A stretch of 13,250 nt of DNA from Ardenticatenia bacterium (GTDB lineage: Bacteria > Chloroflexota > Anaerolineae > Aggregatilineales > Ch27). The notes under the pieces were generated by a model. The model was not told the origin of the DNA, did no database searches, and saw only the letters and a program-made list of their open reading frames with translations. The position numbers and the translations under genes are program-made. This document shows positions 6,802 to 11,494 of the stretch, piece by piece. Each line of letters opens with the position of its first letter. Positions within the stretch are counted from its first letter, which is position 1. The stretch covers positions 1 through 13,250 of the forward strand of contig JALSTC010000389.1 in assembly GCA_026983935.1 (NCBI GenBank), written 5' to 3'.

Positions 6802-8037
6802 TCAGTTAGGCCGCTCGCCCAGCGTCACCGGAATTTCCAGGGTTTCATCGCCGCGCACGACGGTCAGCATCACCTCATCGCCGGGGCGGGTGTTGACCAC
6901 CAGATAGCCCACCAGTTCATCCATCGTGTCCACAAATTCGCCGTTGATAGCGACAATAATGTCGCCATCGACCAGAAAGGTCCGCCCCCGAATGGTAACC
7001 TCCCGTGTGCCGCCGCGCAGCCCGGCACGGTCGGCGGGCGAATTGGGCACGACTTCCTGAATCAGCACGCCGCTCGTCACCGGCAGGCCCAGCGGCTCTG
7101 CCAGGCCGGCCACGCTGAAGCCGCCTTCCGGCGACAGGCTGGAGATGCCCAGCAGCGAATAATGCACCTCACCCTCGGCGATCAGTTCCGGTACAACACG
7201 CAGCACGGTGCTGGCCGGGACGGCAAAGCCGACCCCCTGGAATGTGCCCGTCTCCGTGCGGATAGCGGTATTGACGCCCACAACCTTTCCATAGGAATCG
7301 AGCAGCGGGCCGCCGGAATTGCCAGGATTGATCTGGGCATCCACCTGAATGATTGATGGATTGTTATAGGGGTCCAGGTTCGGATTCAGCAACCGCCCGG
7401 AAGGCAGCGTCCGTCCCAACGCGCTGATCGTGCCCGTAGTCATGGAGCTTTCCAGACCAAAGGGATTACCGATAGCGATCACCCGCTCGCCGACGAAAAG
7501 CGCATCCGAATCACCGAACTCCACGGGCAGGAGCCGTGATGGGTCTACGTCCACCTTGATCACGGCCAGATCGGAAAAGTCATCGAAACCTATCAACTGC
7601 GCGTCGGTCACGTAGCCATCGCGAAAAGTCACGCGGATACCATCAGCATCGCGGACCACATGCGAGTTGGTGATAATGTAGCCCTCTGCGTTGAAGACGA
7701 AGCCGGAACCACTGCCCACATCCACCGGTTCGTGATCTTCCTGAATATTCACCGCCACATCAATGTTCACCACCGCGGGAGAGACACGGTTATACACATT
7801 GGCGATCAGGAGATGTTCCAGATCGGCCTGCTGCACCAGGTCCGGCGGCAGCGGACTGGGAGTCGGCTGCAGCAGCGCGGGCGCGCCGCCGCGAATCGGC
7901 ATATCCACTGCCCGCGCCACAGGCAGGGTCACGTCCGGCGGCTCCGGCACGCCGCCAGCAAAAGCCACCAGAGTCACCGCAAATACGGCGACAACCACCG
8001 CCGCCATAATCAGGGGGAAACGCTTACGCAAATTCAT
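6802..8037 (-). CDS. htrA: HtrA/DegP-family (S1C) trypsin-like serine protease with PDZ domain, membrane-anchored
   Basis: 411 residues. A basic start and one hydrophobic helix (MNLRKRF, then about 8-28) act as signal anchor, followed by a proline-rich linker (about 30-70). The protease domain carries the catalytic triad: His in TNSHVV (H126), Asp in DFSDLAVIK (D156) and Ser in GNSGGP (S241), with GSGSGFVF before the His block. A single PDZ domain follows (about 300-405; DGDIIVAINGE near 360). This is the architecture of DegS/HtrA proteases that degrade or sense misfolded proteins outside the membrane. The ATG at 8037 was chosen because GGAG lies about 10 bases upstream and the anchor begins directly after it. 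It sits 69 bases after dnaJ and 35 before hspR, with no clear promoter in between, so it is probably part of the dnaJ operon. Confidence 0.93.
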   Translation of the reverse strand: MNLRKRFPLIMAAVVVAVFAVTLVAFAGGVPEPPDVTLPVARAVDMPIRGGAPALLQPTPSPLPPDLVQQADLEHLLIANVYNRVSPAVVNIDVAVNIQEDHEPVDVGSGSGFVFNAEGYIITNSHVVRDADGIRVTFRDGYVTDAQLIGFDDFSDLAVIKVDVDPSRLLPVEFGDSDALFVGERVIAIGNPFGLESSMTTGTISALGRTLPSGRLLNPNLDPYNNPSIIQVDAQINPGNSGGPLLDSYGKVVGVNTAIRTETGTFQGVGFAVPASTVLRVVPELIAEGEVHYSLLGISSLSPEGGFSVAGLAEPLGLPVTSGVLIQEVVPNSPADRAGLRGGTREVTIRGRTFLVDGDIIVAINGEFVDTMDELVGYLVVNTRPGDEVMLTVVRGDETLEIPVTLGERPN

Positions 8038-8106
8038 CAGATCATCGCTCCGTCTACAACTGCGAAATACCAATCATCGGACAGCAATCCAATTTCCCTG
8101 CAGCCA

Positions 8107-9090
8107 CTAATTATGGCGACCGGCACGCATTGCCGCCAGCTTCTCAAAAAGCTGACGTTCCTCCGGGGTTAAATCTTTCGGCACACCGATCAGCACACGT
8201 ACATAGAGATCGCCATGCTTTTCCGGGTTGCGCAGATGCGGCATCCCGCGCCCGGCAAGCCGGAACTTCTGGCCGGACTGTGTGCCCGGCGGAATCTTCA
8301 GCCGCACATCACCGCCCAGCGTCGGGATGCGCACCTCGCCACCCAGCACCGCCGTATACAGGTCAATTGTGAAATCGCGGTACAGGTCATCGCCTTTGCG
8401 CTCATACACCGGATGGTCCGCCACCTGCACCTTCAAGTACAGGTCGCCAGCCTCGCCGCCGGCATAGCCTTCCCCCCCCTTACCGCTCAGGCGGACACGG
8501 GTGCCCGTCTTTGCGCCGGGGGGAATGTGCACGGTCAGGCGCTTGCCGTTGTAATCAAACACGCGGGTGGTGCCATGATAAGCTTCTTCCAGGGAAATCG
8601 TGACCTCATGCTCAAGGTCCTGCCCGCGAATCGGCGTGCGGCGGCGCGTGCGCGGTCGGGTGCGAGTCTGTGTTGTGCCGCCAAAGCCACCCAGCCCGCC
8701 GAACAGCATCTCAAAGAAGTCGGAGAAGCCCCCGGCATCGCCTCCGCCGGTGTGAAATTCATAGCGCACATTGCCGCCGCCCGTGCCGCCAAACCCGGCC
8801 TGGCGCATCAGGTCTTCCCAGGGTACATTGCCCTGCCCGCCCATGCGCTGCCACTGCTGGTACTGACTGCCCAACTGGTCATACTGGGCGCGTTTTTCCT
8901 TGTCGCTGAGCACTTCATAGGCCTCATTGATGGCCTTGAATCGTTCCTCAGCTTTTTTATCGCCGGGGTTGACATCGGGATGATACTTGCGGGCCAGCTT
9001 GCGGTAGGCTCGCTTGATTTCCTTTTCGCTGGCGTCCCGGCTCACACCGAGAATTTTATAATAGTCCTTATAATCAGTCATCGTTTCCAT
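8107..9090 (-). CDS. DnaJ-family co-chaperone lacking the zinc finger (class B, CbpA-like)
   Basis: About 327 residues. The J-domain (about 6-70) has the essential HPD at 37-39 within ARKYHPDVNPG, which stimulates DnaK ATPase. A glycine/phenylalanine-rich linker (about 80-140) is followed by an arginine/threonine-rich patch, then the two C-terminal substrate-binding domains (SLEEAYHGTTR through the IPPGAKTGTRVRL and IPPGTQSGQKFRLAGRGMP repeats). None of the four CxxCxGxG zinc motifs of true DnaJ is present, so this is the CbpA/DnaJ2 type. It is the first gene after a strong promoter and heads the htrA-hspR group, so it is the expected direct target of HspR. The start is uncertain among GTG 9099, ATG 9090 and ATG 9081; a short purine-rich stretch stands before the last two. 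Confidence 0.93.
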   Translation of the reverse strand: METMTDYKDYYKILGVSRDASEKEIKRAYRKLARKYHPDVNPGDKKAEERFKAINEAYEVLSDKEKRAQYDQLGSQYQQWQRMGGQGNVPWEDLMRQAGFGGTGGGNVRYEFHTGGGDAGGFSDFFEMLFGGLGGFGGTTQTRTRPRTRRRTPIRGQDLEHEVTISLEEAYHGTTRVFDYNGKRLTVHIPPGAKTGTRVRLSGKGGEGYAGGEAGDLYLKVQVADHPVYERKGDDLYRDFTIDLYTAVLGGEVRIPTLGGDVRLKIPPGTQSGQKFRLAGRGMPHLRNPEKHGDLYVRVLIGVPKDLTPEERQLFEKLAAMRAGRHN

Positions 9091-9129
9091 GCTATCCACA
9101 CGTTGTGCATCTGGGATTTATTCTCACGC

Positions 9130-9158
9130 ATTGTAAAACTTAAGTGAATACCTGTCAA
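9130..9158 (-). promoter_or_regulatory. Sigma-70 promoter of the dnaJ-htrA-hspR operon
   Basis: On the minus strand TTGACA (9153-9158) and TACAAT (9130-9135) are separated by exactly 17 bases. Both boxes are consensus or one base off. The predicted start near 9123 gives a leader of about 30 bases before the ATG at 9090. No sigma-32-like promoter is seen, so heat control probably comes from repression. Confidence 0.8.
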
Positions 9159-9159
9159 T
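9139..9159. promoter_or_regulatory. Degenerate HAIR-like inverted repeat, candidate HspR operator
   Basis: CTTAAGT (9139-9145), seven bases, then TGTCAAT (9153-9159) matches the HspR-associated inverted repeat CTTGAGT-N7-ACTCAAG at 10 of 14 positions with the right spacing. The left arm matches 6 of 7 and the right only 4 of 7, and the right arm coincides with the -35 box, which constrains it. Binding here would block RNA polymerase. The presence of hspR in the same operon is the main support. Confidence 0.4.
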
Positions 9160-9174
9160 TTTATTGCGCCATTT

Positions 9175-9190
9175 CTTATAAAGTATTAAC
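9175..9190. promoter_or_regulatory. Upstream motif shared with the clpC upstream region
   Basis: CTTATAAAGTATTAAC, 17 bases upstream of the dnaJ -35 box, matches the element at 3206-3220 before clpC apart from one inserted T. Here it lies outside the identified promoter, which argues for a protein-binding site or UP-type element over a -10 box. Confidence 0.4.
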
Positions 9191-9310
9191 GTCATCCTCA
9201 TGAGAGAAACAAGAGACAGGCGGCAAGAGCGTGCGTAGCAGCGACTCGGTGAGCTGCCCGTGAGCGGTAAGCGAAAAGAATCCGGGCGAATTACGCAATC
9301 TCTCGTGCGC

Positions 9311-9348
9311 AAAAAATCAGGCCTGCCAGAGGACATGACAGGCCTGAT
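9311..9348 (-). terminator. Rho-independent terminator of the SPFH-protein gene
   Basis: A perfect 10-bp stem (ATCAGGCCTG 9316-9325 and CAGGCCTGAT 9339-9348) with a 13-base loop is followed on the minus strand by TTTTTT and GCGC. It starts about 30 bases after the stop codon at 9377 and isolates this gene from the dnaJ operon. Confidence 0.9.
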
Positions 9349-9376
9349 CGCTATCTTCAACCGTGGGATGGGGGAA

Positions 9377-10549
9377 CTACTGGCCTTCGCCCTCCGTCGC
9401 GCCGTTGGATTCCGGCGTGCTCGTTGGCTCAGGGAGTGCCGGGACGGTTACCGCTTCGCCGCTGCCTTCTTCCACCGCTGCGCCAGATTCCCCGGCCTGC
9501 GCCGTCAGGCTCTGGAAATCGAAGAGGTAGGGGCTGTTGCTGGGCAGCACGATGATCTGCACATTGTCCGAGAGCGTGTCCACATAGCGCCACTGGATCA
9601 GATTCGGATTCTGGCTGATCTGCTCATTGATCAACGCCAACGCCTGGGCATCGGCCTGGGCGCGGAGCAAAATCGCGTCCGCCTCGGCCTGAGCGCGAAT
9701 ACGGATCGCTTCTGCTTCACCGTTGGCCCGCTCAATCGTGGACTGCCGCTCGCCTTCAGCCTCGAAGATCGCGGCGTCACGCTGGCCCTGGGCCTGAACA
9801 CGCAACTGCTCCGCTTCCTGCTCGGCCCGCAGCCGATCCTGCTCGGCCACCTGCTTCTCTTCCACAGAGCGGGCATATTCCTCGCTGAACTGGATATCAC
9901 GGATCAGGAAGTCCGTCACCTGCAGGCCTTCTTCGGCGAACCGTTCGGAAACGATCTGCTCAATGCCCTGACGCAGCGCCTCCCGCTGGGTGCTGTAGAC
10001 TTCTTCCACATTGTAGCGGGCCACCTCATCGCGAATGATGCCGCGCAGGGTCGGGCGCACCAGTTCGTTCTGGTAGCGGTTCTGCCAGCGCTGGTGCACG
10101 ATATTCACCCGCTCAGGATCGATGCTGTAGATGATCGTGGCGTCAATCCGCACTTCCTGCCCGTCGGCGGTGCGGGCCGTCACCGCGTCATCCCCCTGAA
10201 TGGCCCCCTCACGCGCCGCGCCAGACATCGTATATTCCTGCTGGGCGACCGAGTAGATGGTCACATCCTGGATCACCGGGATGACGATATGCACGCCGGG
10301 GCCGCGCGGCTCCAGCAAATCGCCGCTTATCTGGTCAAACACGACCGCCACTTCCTGCGGCTGGACGATGATCACGCCCTGGCTGATGACGCTGAACAGT
10401 ACACCAACGATCACGCCGACTACAGCCAGAATGACCCCGTTACGGGGCGGGCGGTTCTGTGACGCCGAAGCCACCGCCAGACCGATCCCGGCGATGACAG
10501 CCACCCATCCTGCCAGCGCAATGAAACCTAATGCGCCACTGATTCCCAT
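9377..10549 (-). CDS. SPFH/Band 7 (prohibitin-like) membrane protein
   Basis: 390 residues. Two hydrophobic segments (about 5-28 and 38-57) lead straight into an SPFH domain (about 60-225: VQPQEVAVVFDQISGDLLEP, GPGVHIVIPVIQDV, TADGQEVRIDATIIYSI). A long alanine/glutamate/glutamine-rich coiled coil follows (about 225-310), where EAEGERQ and RAQAEADA repeats resemble HflK and prohibitin stalks. The tail is rich in Ser, Pro and Glu (about 350-390). Such proteins form large ring or cage assemblies at the membrane and often regulate membrane proteases such as FtsH, which is not seen here. GGAGGG stands five bases before the ATG. It is monocistronic, with its own promoter and terminator. The closest named relatives are prohibitin/HflK-type proteins; an exact gene name is not justified. 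Confidence 0.9.
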   Translation of the reverse strand: MGISGALGFIALAGWVAVIAGIGLAVASASQNRPPRNGVILAVVGVIVGVLFSVISQGVIIVQPQEVAVVFDQISGDLLEPRGPGVHIVIPVIQDVTIYSVAQQEYTMSGAAREGAIQGDDAVTARTADGQEVRIDATIIYSIDPERVNIVHQRWQNRYQNELVRPTLRGIIRDEVARYNVEEVYSTQREALRQGIEQIVSERFAEEGLQVTDFLIRDIQFSEEYARSVEEKQVAEQDRLRAEQEAEQLRVQAQGQRDAAIFEAEGERQSTIERANGEAEAIRIRAQAEADAILLRAQADAQALALINEQISQNPNLIQWRYVDTLSDNVQIIVLPSNSPYLFDFQSLTAQAGESGAAVEEGSGEAVTVPALPEPTSTPESNGATEGEGQ

Positions 10550-10580
10550 GAAATCCCTCCGTTTCCTCAGACGAACAGAT

Positions 10581-10598
10581 CACCTGTCACTGCAGGTG
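10581..10598 (-). repeat. Hairpin in the leader of the SPFH gene
   Basis: CACCTG and CAGGTG form a perfect 6-bp stem around a 6-base loop, in the roughly 75-base untranslated leader between the promoter at 10630-10638 and the ATG. No T-run follows, so it is not a terminator. It might stabilise the mRNA or bind a regulator; the function is unknown. Confidence 0.4.
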
Positions 10599-10629
10599 TT
10601 TAACGACTATTCAGACATTTTGCGACCGC

Positions 10630-10638
10630 ATTATACCA
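10630..10638 (-). promoter_or_regulatory. Extended -10 promoter of the SPFH gene
   Basis: On the minus strand TGGTATAAT is a perfect -10 box preceded by the TGn extension. The -35 region has no good match (CAGGAA at 17-base spacing), which is usual for extended -10 promoters. Transcription would begin near 10623. Confidence 0.65.
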
Positions 10639-10721
10639 CGCCCGGCGAGGCTTTCCTGCCGGTAACCCGATAACAGGCTGACATCGCCCTCCTTCCACCG
10701 ATCCAGGCGGGCCAAAAAACC

Positions 10722-10750
10722 TTGACAATGGGCCACCTGCCCGCTACAAT
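10722..10750 (+). promoter_or_regulatory. Sigma-70 promoter of the leuS T-box leader
   Basis: TTGACA (10722-10727) and TACAAT (10745-10750) are separated by 17 bases, giving a start near 10757, about 25 bases before the T-box Stem I. It is the only good promoter upstream of the embedded tRNA and leuS. It is divergent from the SPFH promoter, with about 85 bases between the nearest boxes. Confidence 0.85.
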
Positions 10751-10951
10751 GCGGGCAACATTGCCAATCGAATACGCCGTTAAACGGCAGTGAACGGGAG
10801 TAGTACGCCACCGCTGCAGCGAGCCAGGGATAGTGTGAGCCTGGCAGGGCACGTACAGCGGATGCCTGAGGCCGAACTCGCCCGGGAGTCGTGACGCTGA
10901 ATGCCCGTCAGAGGCGTCACCGGGATGCGCCCGTTAGCGCGCCAATGAGTG

Positions 10952-11056
10952 GATGGCAAATCATATGGGCCCGTAGCTCAGTTGGGAGAGCGCCACAATG
11001 GCATTGTGGAGGTCAGGGGTTCGAGCCCCCTCGGGTCCACAGCAGCGCGTGCCATC
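10952..11056 (+). repeat. 7-bp complementary clamp enclosing the embedded tRNA
   Basis: GATGGCA (10952-10958) is the perfect complement of TGCCATC (11050-11056). The pair flanks the tRNA gene with 8 and 10 bases of linker, ending four bases before the T-box sequence. In an unprocessed transcript it would make a stem with the whole tRNA as its loop, in the position of T-box Stem III. Confidence 0.5.
10967..11039 (+). tRNA. tRNA-Ala (anticodon GGC)
   Basis: A complete cloverleaf of 73 bases. The acceptor GGGCCCG pairs with CGGGTCC and includes the G3-U70 wobble that identifies alanine tRNAs. The D arm is GCTC/GAGC. The anticodon stem CCACA/TGTGG has loop ATGGCAT with anticodon GGC at 11000-11002. 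The variable loop AGGTC has five bases. The T arm AGGGG/CCCCT has loop TTCGAGC, and the discriminator is A. The CCA tail is not encoded (the next bases are CAG) and must be added. No separate promoter is visible, so it should be released by RNase P and a 3' nuclease from the leuS leader transcript. Confidence 0.95.
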
Positions 11057-11078
11057 AAACAGGGTGGTACCACGGAGC

Positions 11079-11111
11079 AGCCCCTTCGTCCCTGAACAGG
11101 AAGAAGGGGCT
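11079..11111 (+). terminator. T-box terminator hairpin
   Basis: AGCCCCTTC (11079-11087) pairs with GAAGGGGCT (11103-11111); the loop contains CGTCCCTG, the 3' partner of the T-box antiterminator, so the two structures exclude each other. The following tract ATTTGCATT is poor in T, so termination here may be inefficient. Confidence 0.7.
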
Positions 11112-11221
11112 ATTTGCATTCTGGCCGAAATATGGTAATTTGTGGACTAAATTGTTCGGATTTTATCGGAAGCACCGGCTGCCCGCAGCAAATGAAGATG
11201 TGAGCAAAAAGGAACATACTC

Positions 11222-11356
11222 ATGGCCGACAAATCCAGGCGCACCCTGTTAGACCGGATTCGTGACGTGCTTGCACAACTTGACCGACTTCTTAACCCGC
11301 AGCCGCGGCCCGCGCCTGTACCGGTGCCCGTTCGTGTTCGTAAGGACCGTCGTTAA
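11222..11356 (+). CDS. Small ORF of 44 codons between T-box and leuS, possible leader peptide
   Basis: The ATG at 11222-11224 has AAGGA eight bases upstream, and the ORF ends with TAA at 11354-11356. The product starts with a basic amphipathic stretch (RRTLLDRIRDVLAQLDRLL, residues 6-24) and ends in a proline/valine/arginine-rich tail with PVPVPVRVR (32-40). It contains six leucines at codons 9, 10, 17, 20, 23 and 24, written CTG, TTA, CTT, CTT, CTT, CTT, although leuS beside it mostly uses CTG. A strong terminator starts 28 bases after its stop. It may be a real conserved small protein or a leucine leader peptide for leuS; I do not recognise it. Confidence 0.6.
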   Translation: MADKSRRTLLDRIRDVLAQLDRLLNPQPRPAPVPVPVRVRKDRR

Positions 11357-11384
11357 CGCGATTCACTCCTGACGAGTCAACTCC

Positions 11385-11424
11385 GGTCGGTAGGTGCGGC
11401 AAGCGCTTACCGGCCTTTTTTATT
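11385..11424 (+). terminator. Strong intrinsic terminator or attenuator just upstream of leuS
   Basis: A 13-bp stem (5' arm 11385-11397, 3' arm 11403-11415, three G-U or U-G pairs near its middle and top plus one near the base) with loop GGCAA is followed by TTTTTTATT. It lies between the small ORF and leuS. Since no convincing promoter follows it, leuS transcription should have to pass through it, which makes it a candidate regulated attenuator. Confidence 0.85.
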
Positions 11425-11494
11425 CGTCCGTGATCTGTTGCCTTGACCCAATCACATCGCTGGCAGTGCATTCGTACCCAAAAGGACATGTCTG

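Larger units (their letters stand above)
10782..11111 (+). promoter_or_regulatory. T-box riboswitch of leuS (Leu specifier CTC), interrupted by a tRNA gene
   Basis: Stem I base: ACGGC (10784-10788) with GTCGT (10888-10892), with K-turn strands AGTGAA and GGA above it. Next helix: CGGG (10795-10798) with CCCG (10881-10884). The specifier loop has AGTA (10799-10802) opposite GAA-CTC-G, so the specifier is CTC (10877-10879), a leucine codon. Upper helices are GCC/GGC and CCGCTG/CAGCGG. The distal stem GCCAGG/CCTGGC encloses the typical GATAGTGTGA loop. Stem II: GTGACGC (10891-10897) with GCGTCAC (10914-10920), and a likely IIA/B pseudoknot CCCG (10904-10907) with CGGG (10921-10924). The T-box itself is AGGGTGGTACCACGG (11061-11075); TGGT would pair with ACCA of uncharged tRNA, and AGGG with CCCT (11090-11093) closes the antiterminator. 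The specifier agrees with leuS downstream. Odd: a tRNA-Ala gene at 10967-11039 occupies the usual Stem III place. Confidence 0.88.

Noticed and set aside
9260..10462. 400-codon open frame on the plus strand opposite the SPFH gene
   Set aside because: It runs through the SPFH terminator and coding region. The minus-strand protein has a full domain architecture, promoter, ribosome-binding site and terminator.
10877..10879. Alanine specifier (GCC at 10864-10866) that would make the embedded tRNA-Ala its own ligand
   Set aside because: The canonical loop geometry, with AGTA opposite GAA-NNN-purine between the CGGG/CCCG and GCC/GGC helices, places CTC at the specifier, and the regulated gene is leuS.
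11443..11471. Possible leuS promoter starting with TTGACC
   Set aside because: At 17 to 19 bases spacing no hexamer resembles TATAAT (for example GTGCAT), so leuS is taken to be read through from upstream.
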